From NCBI RefSeq assembly GCF_010501105.1, contig NZ_QVMQ01000014.1, forward strand, positions 1 through 64,000: DNA of 64,000 bases. The letters run 5' to 3'. Under the pieces are notes generated by a model. The model was given only the letters and a program-made list of their open reading frames with translations, made no database searches and was not told where the DNA came from. Made by a program: the position numbers and the translations under genes. Positions 1-9,450 of this stretch are shown one piece after another (position 1 is the stretch's first letter; the number at the start of each line of letters is the position of its first letter). The DNA comes from Dysgonomonas sp. 511 (GTDB taxonomy: Bacteria > Bacteroidota > Bacteroidia > Bacteroidales > Dysgonomonadaceae).

Positions 1-100
1 GCATTAATCCACTTTTAAAATATTGCTCTATTATCGGATAGGCCTGACCTTTAGATAGCCTGGTTCCGGGAAGTTGTCTCGTTTGTTTTTTATTTTGCAT
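1..100 (-). CDS. Partial ORF at window edge, possible IS-associated small protein
   Basis: An ATG at position 100 on the minus strand opens a frame that runs off the left edge without a stop (33 codons seen). The visible part is basic and Gln-rich at first, then contains YPIIEQYFKSGL. That stretch resembles the first helix of small helix-turn-helix accessory proteins of IS66-type elements, which typically continue into a second helix and a YWLKKY-like stretch. The match is from memory and too short to settle. No terminal inverted repeat was recognised in the 100-200 region. Confidence 0.35.
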   Translation of the reverse strand, partial: MQNKKQTRQLPGTRLSKGQAYPIIEQYFKSGLM

Positions 101-206
101 AAACTGATGACTCGTTAATTTATCGTTAACTCTCTCAGCAAAGGTAAAAACTATATAAATATTGTAAAAGATGCCCGAGACCGAATGATTACACATTTAC
201 TAATGC

Positions 207-239
207 AAGAAAGCAACCTCCATCGGGGGCTGCTTTCTT
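207..239 (-). terminator. Hairpin downstream of rplT
   Basis: AAGAAAGCA (207-215) pairs with TGCTTTCTT (231-239) around a C/G-rich centre, 21 bases past the rplT stop. The position suits the end of the thrS-infC-rpmI-rplT unit. The T-run lies mostly within the 3' arm, and beyond the stem the minus strand is not T-rich, so termination efficiency is uncertain. Confidence 0.55.
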
Positions 240-259
240 ATTTTATCAATAAAGTCTGA

Positions 260-604
260 TTATTTTACTTTATTCACAATTGCTTTGAATGCTTCAGGGT
301 GGTTTACTGCAAGGTCGGCAAGGACTTTACGGTTGATTTCCACACCATTTTTGTGAAGAGCACCCATCAAGCGGGAATAAGACAATCCTTCGAGACGTGC
401 GGCAGCGTTGATACGTTGTATCCACAATGCACGGAAGTTGCGTTTTTTAGCGCGACGGTCACGGAATGCATAGGTAAGACCTTTTTCCCATGTGTTTTTA
501 GCTACTGTCCACACGTTTTTACGTGCGCCATAGTAACCTCTTGTTAGCTTTAATACTTTTTTTCTGCGGTTGCGCGAAGCAACATGATTGACTGATCTTG
601 GCAT
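260..604 (-). CDS. rplT: 50S ribosomal protein L20
   Basis: A 114-residue protein, close to the usual 115-120 of bacterial L20. It binds 23S rRNA early in 50S assembly and in some bacteria represses its own operon. The N-terminus is strongly basic ([19 protein letters not shown]), followed by the family signatures [30 protein letters not shown] and [19 protein letters not shown]. It is the last gene of thrS-infC-rpmI-rplT, the classic bacterial order, about 105 bases after rpmI. A hairpin follows the stop. Confidence 0.98.
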   Translation of the reverse strand: MPRSVNHVASRNRRKKVLKLTRGYYGARKNVWTVAKNTWEKGLTYAFRDRRAKKRNFRALWIQRINAAARLEGLSYSRLMGALHKNGVEINRKVLADLAVNHPEAFKAIVNKVK

Positions 605-709
605 ATTTTACAATGTTTTGAATGTTAGCGGTTTCTTATTTCAGAAACTCTTTGTTGCATACATCCGGTTAATAAATCTTTTAAAAACTTTGCTTTGTTG
701 CGAAAACGA

Positions 710-907
710 TTATTTCATTGCCAGCAATTTCTTTACTCCGGCTTCGTCCACTTTGTGTACTAGTCCGCTTTGAGTAAGATTGCGCTTTTGTTTTTTCGTT
801 TTCTTAGTCAGGATGTGACTTTTGAAAGCATGTTTTCTTTTGATTTTTCCTGATCCGGTAAGGGCGAACCTCTTTTTGGCACCGGAGTTAGTCTTTTGTT
901 TTGGCAT
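710..907 (-). CDS. rpmI: 50S ribosomal protein L35
   Basis: A 65-residue, Lys/Arg-rich protein of the normal length for L35, a small structural protein of the large ribosomal subunit. The start [14 protein letters not shown] and the block [22 protein letters not shown] are diagnostic of the family. It lies between infC (52-base gap) and rplT, as in most bacteria, and is presumably co-transcribed with them so that L35, L20 and IF-3 are made together. Confidence 0.98.
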   Translation of the reverse strand: MPKQKTNSGAKKRFALTGSGKIKRKHAFKSHILTKKTKKQKRNLTQSGLVHKVDEAGVKKLLAMK

Positions 908-959
908 CTCAGTTAATTAATTAAATTATTTATAATCGAATGCAATTCCGGGGAACTGC

Positions 960-1583
960 TTATTCTTCAGTTTGTTCAGGTGCTTCCTTCTTTACCACCT
1001 CTTTTTTCTCTACTTCCTTCTTAGGGGCGACAGGTGCTTTTACAGGTGCTTTTTTAGGTGAAAGCATCATTATCATTTTCTTTCCTTCCAAAGCCGGTAG
1101 TTGGTCTACTTTTGCATATTCTTCTAGTTCTGTAGCAAAACGCAGCAACAATACTTCTCCTTGCTCTTTGAACAGGATAGAACGGCCCTTAAAAAACACA
1201 TAGGCTTTTACTTTCGAACCTTCTTCCAAAAAGCTTTTGGCATGTTTCAGCTTGAAGTTGAAATCGTGGTCATCGGTCTGAGGTCCGAAACGAATTTCTT
1301 TTACCACAACTTTCACCGATTTGGCTTTAGCCTCTTTCTGTTTTTTCTTTTGTTGGTAAAGGAATTTCTGGTAGTCCATTATTTTGACTACGGGCGGAAC
1401 TGCTGTAGGAGAAATTTCGACCAAATCGAGTTCCAATTGGTCGGCCATACGCAAGGCTTCTTGTATGGTGTACACACCTTGTTCTACATTGTCGCCAACC
1501 AGACGCACTTCTCTGGCACGGATATTACCATTGATTCTGTGTAAATCTTCTTTTTTTTGCTGATTAAATCTGTTGTTCCTCAT
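960..1583 (-). CDS. infC: Translation initiation factor IF-3
   Basis: A 207-residue IF-3, which binds the 30S subunit, prevents premature 50S joining and checks the initiator tRNA-start codon pair. The N-domain carries [15 protein letters not shown] and the linker/C-domain carries [34 protein letters not shown] and the G-R-S-I region. The last ~35 residues form a Lys/Glu/Pro/Ala-rich tail absent from the E. coli protein but common in Bacteroidetes IF-3. The start is an ordinary ATG at 1583, unlike the AUU of E. coli infC, so the IF-3 start-codon feedback of enterics should not operate here. Its own -7 box lies about 160 bases upstream, so it may also be transcribed independently of thrS. Confidence 0.97.
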   Translation of the reverse strand: MRNNRFNQQKKEDLHRINGNIRAREVRLVGDNVEQGVYTIQEALRMADQLELDLVEISPTAVPPVVKIMDYQKFLYQQKKKQKEAKAKSVKVVVKEIRFGPQTDDHDFNFKLKHAKSFLEEGSKVKAYVFFKGRSILFKEQGEVLLLRFATELEEYAKVDQLPALEGKKMIMMLSPKKAPVKAPVAPKKEVEKKEVVKKEAPEQTEE

Positions 1584-1743
1584 TCAAAAATTATTAGAAC
1601 CTTCCTTTTGTTTTATTTTTTATATTTCGTTATAAAATTAATCTGCTCTATAGATAAAATTAATAGCCTTTAATGCAGCTTATACAATAATTTAAGCACA
1701 ATTTCCGGCAGATATTCATTTATTCTAAATTAATCCGGGCGCA

Positions 1744-1751
1744 AAGTTAGT
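1744..1751 (-). promoter_or_regulatory. Putative -7 box for infC-rpmI-rplT
   Basis: On the minus strand this octamer reads TAACTTTG, matching the Bacteroidetes -7 consensus TAnnTTTG. It lies in the 305-base space between thrS and infC and would give a leader of roughly 150 bases. No convincing -33 TTTG is seen at the usual spacing, so this is a consensus match only. Nothing else was recognised in 1584-1888. Confidence 0.4.
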
Positions 1752-1888
1752 AAAATTCATCGAACCTTTATCATTTTTATCGCCTTTTATTTCAGAAACT
1801 TATTGCCATAGCTGGCAAGTAAACAAGATACAAGCTCGCCTGTCATAAATAACATGCCTACTTGTATCTCGTATATTATAAAAAGGGC

Positions 1889-3841
1889 TTATTGCTGATT
1901 CTCCCAAGCATTCATCATCTTTTCCACTTCGTCGTTCAACATGGTGGCAAAATTGGTGAACTTCATAGAGCCTTTGTCGCCTTCTCCTTGCTTACGTACC
2001 GAAACCTCTTCTGTTTCAGCCTCTTTTTCGCCTACAACCAGCAAATAAGGGATACGCTTCAATTCATTGTCGCGAATCTTACGGCCTATTTTTTCGTTGC
2101 GGTCGTCTACCTGCGCACGGATATCCTGTTGCTTGAAGTAGCTCGCCACGCGGTAGGCATAGTCGTTATATTTCTCGCTGATAGGCAATATCACTACTTG
2201 GTCGGGCGTGAGCCACAACGGGAATTTACCGGCAGTATGCTCGATAAGTACAGCGATAAAACGCTCCATAGAGCCAAATGGCGCGCGGTGAATCATTACC
2301 GGGCGGTGCTTTTGGTTATCGGCTCCTGTATATTCCAGCTCGAAACGCTCAGGCAGGTTATAATCTACCTGTATCGTGCCCAGTTGCCAACGGCGACCTA
2401 GTGCATCTTTTACCATAAAGTCGAGTTTAGGGCCATAGAATGCAGCCTCTCCCAGTTCTACCTTAGCCGGTAAGCCTTTTTCTTCGCAGGCTTCGATAAT
2501 GGCGCGTTCGGCTTTTTCCCAGTTTTCATCGCTTCCGATGTATTTCTCCCGGTTTTCAGGGTCGCGAAGCGATATTTGTGCTTCGAAGTTCTCGAAATCG
2601 AGCGCTTTGAAGATGATGAAGATAATATCCATCACTTTCAGGAACTCGGTTTTCAACTGGTCGGGAGTACAGAAAATATGTGCATCATCCTGGGTAAAAC
2701 CGCGTACACGAGTCAAACCATGCAACTCGCCGCTCTGCTCGTAACGGTAAACCGTTCCGAATTCAGCCAGACGCAATGGCAGGTCTTTGTACGAGCGCGG
2801 GATGAATTTATATATCTCGCAATGGTGAGGGCAGTTCATCGGTTTCAACAAGAACTCTTCCCCTTCTTCGGGTGTATGGATCGGTTGGAACGAATCTTTT
2901 CCGTATTTAGCATAGTGCCCCGATGTTACATATAGCATTTTGCTGCCGATATGCGGGGTCATCACCTGCTCGTAGTCGAACCGCTTTTGTATCTTTTTCA
3001 AGAAGTCTTCGAGTTTCAGGCGCAACTGTGTACCGCGAGGCAACCACAAAGGGAGTCCTTTGCCTACGTTTTCGGAGAAGGTAAACAGTTCGAGTTCTTT
3101 GCCTATCTTACGGTGGTCGCGCTTCTTAGCCTCTTCCAGCATTTGCAGGTACTCTTCCAGCATCTTCTTTTTAGGGAAAGTGATGCCATAGAGGCGGGTA
3201 AGCTGCTTGCGTGTTTCGTCGCCACGCCAGTACGCTCCTGCTGCACTAAGTATCTTAACAGCCTTGATATAAGATGTATTTGGTAAGTGAGGCCCACGGC
3301 AAAGGTCGGTAAACACTCCTTGCGTGTAGGTGGTGATTGTTCCGTCCTCAAGGTCGTTGATAAGCTCTACTTTATAACCCTCGTTGCGGTCGTCGAACAT
3401 CTTCAAGGCATCTTGTTTGGTGATGCTTTGGCGTCTGATTTCTTCTTTATTGGCAATCAGCTCCATCATTTTAGCCTCAATTTTAGGAAAATCAGCATCT
3501 TTTACAGGAGTGTCGCCAAAGTCTATATCATAATAAAATCCGTTTTCGATTGCCGGACCTATACCAAATTTTGCGTGCGGGTAAAGTATCTGGACGGCTT
3601 CTGCCATAAGGTGAGCCGACGAGTGCCAGTATGCGTGTTTGGCGCCGTCATCCTCCCATTTCAGGAGTTCGATCGTGACATTTTGCTCGATAGGGCGGGT
3701 CAAATCCCATATTTCACCGTCTATTCTGGCTGCAAGTACTTCCTGAGCCAGGCGGGAACTGATACTCTCTGCAATCTGCAACGATGTTGTTCCTTTCGCA
3801 TATTCGCGTACTGAACCGTCTGGAAATGTAATTTTAATCAT
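1889..3841 (-). CDS. thrS: Threonine--tRNA ligase
   Basis: Full-length 650-residue cytoplasmic class II threonyl-tRNA synthetase, which charges tRNA-Thr using ATP. Domains in order are a TGS domain (about 1-62), the editing domain with [12 protein letters not shown] (about 65-240), the catalytic core and the C-terminal anticodon-binding domain (about 545-645, starting near [11 protein letters not shown]). Zinc/substrate ligands are visible in [10 protein letters not shown], motif 2 around [21 protein letters not shown], and motif 3 in [17 protein letters not shown]. It heads the thrS-infC-rpmI-rplT unit. Confidence 0.98.
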   Translation of the reverse strand: MIKITFPDGSVREYAKGTTSLQIAESISSRLAQEVLAARIDGEIWDLTRPIEQNVTIELLKWEDDGAKHAYWHSSAHLMAEAVQILYPHAKFGIGPAIENGFYYDIDFGDTPVKDADFPKIEAKMMELIANKEEIRRQSITKQDALKMFDDRNEGYKVELINDLEDGTITTYTQGVFTDLCRGPHLPNTSYIKAVKILSAAGAYWRGDETRKQLTRLYGITFPKKKMLEEYLQMLEEAKKRDHRKIGKELELFTFSENVGKGLPLWLPRGTQLRLKLEDFLKKIQKRFDYEQVMTPHIGSKMLYVTSGHYAKYGKDSFQPIHTPEEGEEFLLKPMNCPHHCEIYKFIPRSYKDLPLRLAEFGTVYRYEQSGELHGLTRVRGFTQDDAHIFCTPDQLKTEFLKVMDIIFIIFKALDFENFEAQISLRDPENREKYIGSDENWEKAERAIIEACEEKGLPAKVELGEAAFYGPKLDFMVKDALGRRWQLGTIQVDYNLPERFELEYTGADNQKHRPVMIHRAPFGSMERFIAVLIEHTAGKFPLWLTPDQVVILPISEKYNDYAYRVASYFKQQDIRAQVDDRNEKIGRKIRDNELKRIPYLLVVGEKEAETEEVSVRKQGEGDKGSMKFTNFATMLNDEVEKMMNAWENQQ

Positions 3842-3899
3842 TTTCTATTATCTATTTAAATTATAATAGCTTCTACAAACAAGCTATTTTTTCGACATG

Positions 3900-3907
3900 C
3901 AAAAATA
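3900..3907 (-). promoter_or_regulatory. Putative -7 box for thrS
   Basis: The minus strand reads TATTTTTG here, matching TAnnTTTG, about 60 bases upstream of the thrS ATG. No -33 element was found at normal spacing, so this rests on the consensus match and position. Confidence 0.38.
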
Positions 3908-4002
3908 AGTATTTTTTGCGACAGTCTTACCTTCTGTGTTTTATTTATTCTTGTCATTTATATGGCTTCTGGCTACAATCGCATTCAGGTAGCGCAATTG
4001 TG

Positions 4003-4041
4003 AAAAAAGTAACAAAAGTAACTTCACTTCATTACTTTTTT
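4003..4041. repeat. A/T-rich inverted repeat, copy 1
   Basis: AAAAAAGTAA (4003-4012) and TTACTTTTTT (4032-4041) form a perfect 10-base inverted repeat with a 19-base centre that itself contains another AAAGTAAC. Read on the minus strand, one end is TTACTTTTGTTACTTTTTT. Almost the same arrangement recurs at 45173-45225. It lies between thrS and the ResB-like gene and could be a terminator for the latter or a dispersed element. Confidence 0.5.
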
Positions 4042-4123
4042 CATTGTTACTTTCTTTACCCTTTTTATCGGCACATTATTTATTGTATAGTATAGATAAA
4101 CTTTTCAACTACTAATTGGCTCC

Positions 4124-5419
4124 TCAACCAATAGCCTTATTCCTTTTTCTGCTTCCCGACCACAGCAAACAAACCGAACCTATAGCCAGTAACGCAATGC
4201 CTGCATATGCAGGGTATAGCCACGGGTCGTAAACCAACTCTATGCTACTGTATGTAGACATGCGTCCAGCTTGGTTGTCGTATCCGTATTGATATATTGT
4301 CCAACTACCTATCCGCAGGGGCTTGTTTACTTCCAGTATCGTTTCGGCCTCGTTGCCGTCTTCCATAAATACCTTTATATCCGACAAAAACCTTTTCGGT
4401 TCGGGTTGGGTCATAACGATGCAGTATTGAGAGTCGAGCGAAAGGGTCATGTATAGCTGCGACATATTGCCGCCACACACCCATCCTTGCCGTACATCAC
4501 CCGTAAGCCTGTTTGTTGCCGATATGCGGGCAGCAGGGCTCGACCCCGGCATCGGCACTTCTTTGTAGGTGCTGTCGCTGTTGCGGATGGCTTGATGTAT
4601 GTATTCTTTCATCTCTATATCCCATCCGTTGAGCGATCCTGTAGGGCGCTTTTGGTCTATCTGAAAATAATCGGGTTTTTCGGCAGGTTGCGGCTCTCCG
4701 TTTTTCCGGTCGATGATTGTCAGCTTTGGCGGATATTCTTCCATCTCGAAGTCGTTCAGTTGTATAGCAATGGGCAGTTCTAATACATCCTTGTTTTCGC
4801 TGTAGACACGCCACTCTACTTCGCCTTCGCGCACATGCATCACATATCTTTTGGTGTCGGCTGCGCCAAGCCCTGCGGCAAAGAGTAGCAGCCATAACCC
4901 TATATGATTGAAATAGAAAGCATAATCTTGTTTGCGAAACGCTATCAACCGTCTTACAATAAGCGATCCCAACGAAAGAAGTGTAAGGAAATATATGAAA
5001 ACAAATGCCCACGACGAAGTTACCTGACTGAATCCCAGTAGTGTAAAGATGTCGGCATGGTGCGGGTCAACCCTTGCCACCTGTGGAGTAAGCCCCATGA
5101 TAAGTGAGAGGATTAGCAGGGCGGCTATGATGGTTACGGAAAATGGTACTCCCGAAAACCATTGGTATAACCGGCTTTTGCGGGCAAACGAGAATAGTAT
5201 AAGAAAAATGATAACAGCCCCGCCCAATATCAGGTTGACAGGCGACTGTAGCAGGAAGAAATCGAAGCTGCCGACAGTAAGTTGCAATATGAATCCTATT
5301 AGTACAATTCCTATAATAAAAGCGATACTTTCGCTATATCGCCACGGAAATTGCCACATTTTACGTTTATTATCAGTCATGGTTGTGAGTTTGTTTTTCT
5401 CTAGTTGTTCGTTATGCAC
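4124..5419 (-). CDS. ResB/CcsB-like cytochrome c biogenesis membrane protein
   Basis: A 431-residue membrane protein resembling the ResB/CcsB half of System II cytochrome c maturation, which holds haem for attachment to apocytochromes. There are helices near residues 30-50, 60-80, 90-112 and 135-155, and a fourth or fifth near 170-190 ending in GLGAADTKRYVM. A long periplasmic region (about 190-400, including YPPKLTIIDRK and SWTIYQYGYDNQAG) and a last helix near 405-425 follow. That is the ResB plan, with the typical IYQYGYD block. An internal ATG at residue 14 (MTDNKRKM) is an alternative start. The usual partner CcsA/ResC and a nrfAH pair are not beside it; thrS lies downstream and gltA is divergent. 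Confidence 0.75.
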   Translation of the reverse strand: MHNEQLEKNKLTTMTDNKRKMWQFPWRYSESIAFIIGIVLIGFILQLTVGSFDFFLLQSPVNLILGGAVIIFLILFSFARKSRLYQWFSGVPFSVTIIAALLILSLIMGLTPQVARVDPHHADIFTLLGFSQVTSSWAFVFIYFLTLLSLGSLIVRRLIAFRKQDYAFYFNHIGLWLLLFAAGLGAADTKRYVMHVREGEVEWRVYSENKDVLELPIAIQLNDFEMEEYPPKLTIIDRKNGEPQPAEKPDYFQIDQKRPTGSLNGWDIEMKEYIHQAIRNSDSTYKEVPMPGSSPAARISATNRLTGDVRQGWVCGGNMSQLYMTLSLDSQYCIVMTQPEPKRFLSDIKVFMEDGNEAETILEVNKPLRIGSWTIYQYGYDNQAGRMSTYSSIELVYDPWLYPAYAGIALLAIGSVCLLWSGSRKRNKAIG

Positions 5420-5658
5420 AACGTATCAAAGATAAAAATAAATTTTAAAAGTATTACGATATGGCAAAAGGGGGATTGCTGCCACATTATTGATACGTAT
5501 GTTCGAATATTTTAAAGGAAAGTTTCTAGAGCGAAATTCACCTAGTTGCCTTAAAATGACATAAACACACCCAAATAAGCTATTTTCTTTACATTTTTTA
5601 TTAACTTCGTTTTTTATTATTCCAAATAATCAATTTATTGGCATAAAAAAGAGACATA

Positions 5659-7017
5659 ATGGAAAGATTGAAAGGACAGGAGATCGTAACCAAAATATCA
5701 GGTACAGTTACTACCACATGCGATATTGATAGCGAATTATTTCAAAAATTCAACGTAAAGCGTGGCTTGCGCAACGAAGACCACACCGGTGTAGTTGTAG
5801 GGCTTACCAAGGTGGGCGACGTAGTAGGTTACGACCGCGACGCGAATGGCAATACCTATCCCATACCCGGCAAATTGATGTATCGCGGTGTAAGCCTCGA
5901 AGACATTGTAAGAGGTGCGCAGCAGGAAAACCGGCTTGGCTTCGAAGAAGTAGTGTATCTCATACTCTCGGGCAACCTTCCGACCTCAACCGAGCTGAAA
6001 GATTTTTCGGAACTGATGAGCCACATTATGGATCTGAATCCCAAGATAGTGATGCACATACTCGACCTTGTGGGCAACGATATAATGAATTATCTTTCGC
6101 GCTGTGTACTCGAACTTTATACCTTCGACGAAAATCCCGACGACACATCGCCGGAGAACCTGATCAAGCAGTCGCTCAACCTTGTGGCTACCTTCCCCAC
6201 CATCGTAGCATATGCACACAATGCATTGCGGCACAACACGGGCAAGTCGCTGCATATAAGGCATCCTCAGCCCAACTTGTCGCTCGCCGAAAACTTCCTT
6301 TATATGATGAAGGGACATCACTATACCCCGCTCGATGTCAAGATACTCGACCTTGCGCTTATGGTGCATGCCGACCACGGAGGAGGCAACAATTCCACCT
6401 TTACAGTTCGCGTAACCAGTTCTACAGGAACAGATACCTATTCGGCTATAGCGGCGGGTATCGGCTCGCTCAAAGGACGTTTGCACGGGGGAGCCAACCT
6501 AAAGGTGGTGGATATGCTGAAAAACATAAAGAGAAATGTAAAAGATTGGACGAGTGTAGAAGAAGTAGACGCCTATGTATTGAAAATACTGAACAAACAG
6601 GCATACGACAAGACCGGATTGTTTTACGGTATGGGGCATGCCATATATACTATTTCCGACCCGCGTACGGTACTGCTGAAAGAGATGGCGCGCGAACTGG
6701 CGATAGAGAAAGGGCGCGAAGCCGAGTATAATTTTATGAACCTGCTCGAAGAACGTGCCATATACAACTTTATGGAGATGAAAGGCAAGGAAAAGAAAAA
6801 GCAGGTATGTGCCAATGTCGACTTCTATTCGGGCTTCATATACGATATGATCGGGCTTCCGCAGGAAATATTCACCCCCCTGTTTGCTATGGCTCGTATA
6901 GTAGGATGGTGTGCTCACCGTATAGAAGAATTAAACTTCAAACAAAAACGGATTATCCGCCCGGCGTATAAAAATGCTGCGGATATACGCGAATATACAC
7001 CAATTTCTTCGAGATAA
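5659..7017 (+). CDS. gltA: Citrate synthase
   Basis: A 452-residue citrate synthase catalysing oxaloacetate + acetyl-CoA to citrate in the cytoplasm. The catalytic triad is visible: His240 in HADHGGGNNST, His276 in LHGGANLK and Asp388 in VDFYSGFIYDMIGLP. The oxaloacetate-side block GMGHAIYTISDPR is also present. It is somewhat longer than the E. coli enzyme (about 427) because of an extended N-terminus. No aconitase or isocitrate dehydrogenase gene is adjacent, although those are often clustered with it in Bacteroides. It is transcribed alone, divergently from the ResB-like gene, and ends in a strong terminator. Confidence 0.95.
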   Translation: MERLKGQEIVTKISGTVTTTCDIDSELFQKFNVKRGLRNEDHTGVVVGLTKVGDVVGYDRDANGNTYPIPGKLMYRGVSLEDIVRGAQQENRLGFEEVVYLILSGNLPTSTELKDFSELMSHIMDLNPKIVMHILDLVGNDIMNYLSRCVLELYTFDENPDDTSPENLIKQSLNLVATFPTIVAYAHNALRHNTGKSLHIRHPQPNLSLAENFLYMMKGHHYTPLDVKILDLALMVHADHGGGNNSTFTVRVTSSTGTDTYSAIAAGIGSLKGRLHGGANLKVVDMLKNIKRNVKDWTSVEEVDAYVLKILNKQAYDKTGLFYGMGHAIYTISDPRTVLLKEMARELAIEKGREAEYNFMNLLEERAIYNFMEMKGKEKKKQVCANVDFYSGFIYDMIGLPQEIFTPLFAMARIVGWCAHRIEELNFKQKRIIRPAYKNAADIREYTPISSR

Positions 7018-7040
7018 TACGCTGAATATTAGTTGTATGA

Positions 7041-7067
7041 AAAAAGCACCGAAAAAAGGTGCTTTTT
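7041..7067 (+). terminator. Rho-independent terminator of gltA
   Basis: AAAAAGCACC (7041-7050) pairs perfectly with GGTGCTTTTT (7058-7067) around a 7-base loop, and the T-run continues to 7070. It starts 24 bases after the gltA stop. Confidence 0.9.
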
Positions 7068-7130
7068 TTTGTAACCAACCGTACATTTATTTCGTCATAT
7101 TATCAAGCAACAACAAAATAGATAAAAAAT

Positions 7131-7850
7131 ATGAAAACATTTTTCTTTACAATCAGTATTATGGCTTTGGTTTTGGCAACTCAATCGTGCAACATCCAAA
7201 GAGTGAAAGGCAACGGAACAATCGTAGAAAAAGAAGTAGCGATATCCGATTTCGATAAGATGAGCTTTAGCGGTGGGGCTACAATATATTATGAACAGAA
7301 AAAGGATGAAGCCCCTTACCTGAAGATAGAAATAGACGAAAACCTTTTCCCTCTTCTCGAAATTGAATCAAAGGGTAACTCGTTGAGCATCGGAAGCGGA
7401 AAAGAATCTATAAACCCGACAAAATATAACATATACACCAACTCGAAAGATTTAAGCGAAATGAAAGGAAGCGGCTCTGTCAAATTATTTATAAAAGGAG
7501 CATTGGAAACAGAAAAGCTAGCCATAAAAATATCGGGTAGCGGAGATGTAAAAATAGACAGTATATCTGCCCGCTCGTTGGAGTCCAGAGCTTCGGGTTC
7601 AAGCCATATCATAGTAGCAGGTAGGGTAAACAGCTTCGGAAGCACCATCAGCGGAAGCGGAAAAACAGATGCCTACGACTTGTTAGCCGACACAGTGAAA
7701 TGTAAAGTTTCGGGAAGTGGAAAATTTTTCGTCCATGCCGATAGCCTGCTCGACGTAAGCATATCGGGAAGCGGAAAGGTAAACTATAAAGGAAAGCCGG
7801 AGATAAAGAAGTCAATATCAGGCTCGGGCAAGGTAATAGATAATAATTAG
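7131..7850 (+). CDS. DUF2807 (GIN head-type) lipoprotein
   Basis: A 239-residue predicted lipoprotein with signal peptide and lipobox ending at Cys20 (LATQSC). After GNGTIVEKEVAISDFDKM the protein is a regular beta-strand repeat with recurring SGSG turns (SGSGDVKI, SGSGKTDAYDL, SGSGKFFV, SGSGKVNYKG, SGSGKV). This is typical of the DUF2807 'putative auto-transporter adhesin, head GIN domain' family, expected to fold as a right-handed beta-helix. Such proteins are numerous in Bacteroidetes and their role is mostly unknown. Here it is monocistronic, so context gives no clue. Confidence 0.8.
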   Translation: MKTFFFTISIMALVLATQSCNIQRVKGNGTIVEKEVAISDFDKMSFSGGATIYYEQKKDEAPYLKIEIDENLFPLLEIESKGNSLSIGSGKESINPTKYNIYTNSKDLSEMKGSGSVKLFIKGALETEKLAIKISGSGDVKIDSISARSLESRASGSSHIIVAGRVNSFGSTISGSGKTDAYDLLADTVKCKVSGSGKFFVHADSLLDVSISGSGKVNYKGKPEIKKSISGSGKVIDNN

Positions 7851-7890
7851 TTGCTTTGTAATCTGTAATTAATTCAGATTCGTAGGAAGG

Positions 7891-7919
7891 GGCTATCTCA
7901 AAACAGATTTGGGATAGCC
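7891..7919 (+). terminator. Hairpin after the DUF2807 gene
   Basis: GGCTATC (7891-7897) pairs with GATAGCC (7913-7919), with an inner AAA/TTT extension. It lies 40 bases after the stop. There is no real T-run after it, so it may be a weak terminator or an RNA-stabilising hairpin. Confidence 0.5.
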
Positions 7920-8019
7920 TCTAAATTATCAACCGGTATTAAACTATAGGTTCTTAATCTATTTCGCCGCAAAACAATTACATTCTTTCATAAAAATGCA
8001 CACAATAAGATTATTTTAT

Positions 8020-8027
8020 TATTTTTG
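8020..8027 (+). promoter_or_regulatory. Putative -7 box for aspartate kinase
   Basis: TATTTTTG matches TAnnTTTG and lies 37 bases before the ATG of the aspartate kinase. No clear -33 TTTG at the normal distance. Confidence 0.4.
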
Positions 8028-8064
8028 CGCAGGAAAGATAATTTAGAAACTGTTTAAATATAAA

Positions 8065-9450
8065 ATGCTTACAGTAGAAAAAATCGGCGGGACTTCGATG
8101 TCGCAATTCAAAGATGTATTGAATAACGTAATTATAGGCAAAAAAAATCCCGATGAGATATACAACCGCATATTCGTCGTTTCGGCATATAATAATGTAA
8201 CAAACTGGCTGTTAGAACATAAAAAAACAGGGGAGCCTGGCGTATATGTGCAGTTTCTTGAAAATGGCGACTATAGCATAGGGCTCGACAGTCTTTGTCA
8301 ACGCCTGCTGCTTATCAACAAAGGATTTGAAGCAATAGGACTTGATCTGGAAGAAGCCGGAGAATTTATCACTTTTCGCATAAAACAGGCAAAAACCATG
8401 CTGCATAGCCTTAGCAAAGTGATGGCTTCGGGCTATGTCAATGCTGACGATATATGCCTTGCCGCACGCGAAATACTGGCATCAGTAGGAGAAGCTCATT
8501 CGGCATGGAACTCTGTAAATATATTGAACAATAATGGTATATCCGCTCGTTTTATCGACTTGTGCGGATTCAACGATTCATTACCCCTCACTATAGACGA
8601 ACGCATCCACCGGGCATTCAAGAATGCAGATTTCACCAAAGAACTTTGCATAGCCACAGGATATACAAAAGGGACAGAAGGCATTATGCGAGCCTTCGAT
8701 AGAGGATATACTGAAGTCACCTTCAGTAAGATAGCTGTAGAAGTAAAAGCCAACGAAGCTATTATCCACAAAGAATATCACTTATCCAGCGCCGACCCCA
8801 ATATTGTAGGTGTAGAAAAAACGATACCCGTAGGACGCACCAATTATATAATAGCCGACCAGCTAGCCGACATAGGTATGGAAGCCATACACCCAAAAGC
8901 AGCCAAACCACTCGAACTGGCAGATATCGCTATCAGGATAAAAAATACATTCGAACCCGAACATCCGGGCACACTTATCACAAAAGACTACATATCAGAA
9001 GTTCCCAAAATAGAAATAGTTTCGGGAACAAACAAAGTACTTGCCATTGAAATACACGACCCTATGATGGTAGGAGAGGTTGGGTTCGACCTGAAAATCA
9101 TGCAAATATTTGCGCGATACGAAGTCAGCTATATTCTAAAATCGACAAATGCAAACTCCATCACGATGGTAGTGTGGGACAATTACAAGTCGCGTGAACT
9201 GATCACCGAACTCGAAACTACATTCTATCAGGTGGTGACAAAACGAGTGGCTATCGTTTGCGTCATGGGAACCAATATCGCCATACCGGGATTCCTTTAC
9301 CATGCCGCAAAAGCATTGTACGACAGGGGGATTAATGTCGAGAGTTTCGGACAGTCGCTTCGTCAGGTAAATATGCAGTTTGTGATCAAGAGAGAGCACT
9401 ATAATGATGCAGTTATAGCACTTAATGATGAACTTTGCATAGGCAAATAG
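8065..9450 (+). CDS. lysC: Aspartate kinase
   Basis: A 461-residue monofunctional aspartokinase that phosphorylates L-aspartate, the first step toward lysine, threonine and methionine. The N-terminal nucleotide-binding motif reads VEKIGGTSMSQF instead of the common VxKFGGTS. This wording is that of the aspartokinase branch that includes the ectoine-cluster enzyme Ask_Ect. A further kinase block is ATGYTKGTEGIMRAFDRGYTEVT, with GRTNYIIADQLADIGMEAIHPKA following. Two ACT-like regulatory repeats fill about 315-461 (VLAIEIHDPMMVGEVGFD; AIVCVMGTNIAIPGF), so feedback inhibition by an amino acid is likely. It stands alone between two hairpins, and no ectoine gene is nearby. Confidence 0.93.
   Translation: MLTVEKIGGTSMSQFKDVLNNVIIGKKNPDEIYNRIFVVSAYNNVTNWLLEHKKTGEPGVYVQFLENGDYSIGLDSLCQRLLLINKGFEAIGLDLEEAGEFITFRIKQAKTMLHSLSKVMASGYVNADDICLAAREILASVGEAHSAWNSVNILNNNGISARFIDLCGFNDSLPLTIDERIHRAFKNADFTKELCIATGYTKGTEGIMRAFDRGYTEVTFSKIAVEVKANEAIIHKEYHLSSADPNIVGVEKTIPVGRTNYIIADQLADIGMEAIHPKAAKPLELADIAIRIKNTFEPEHPGTLITKDYISEVPKIEIVSGTNKVLAIEIHDPMMVGEVGFDLKIMQIFARYEVSYILKSTNANSITMVVWDNYKSRELITELETTFYQVVTKRVAIVCVMGTNIAIPGFLYHAAKALYDRGINVESFGQSLRQVNMQFVIKREHYNDAVIALNDELCIGK

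Noticed and set aside
7131..7850. DUF2807 protein as a true autotransporter adhesin
   Set aside because: It has a lipobox and no beta-barrel translocator domain; the family name is misleading here.
8065..9450. An ectoine biosynthesis locus around the aspartate kinase
   Set aside because: No ectA, ectB or ectC-like gene lies on either side.
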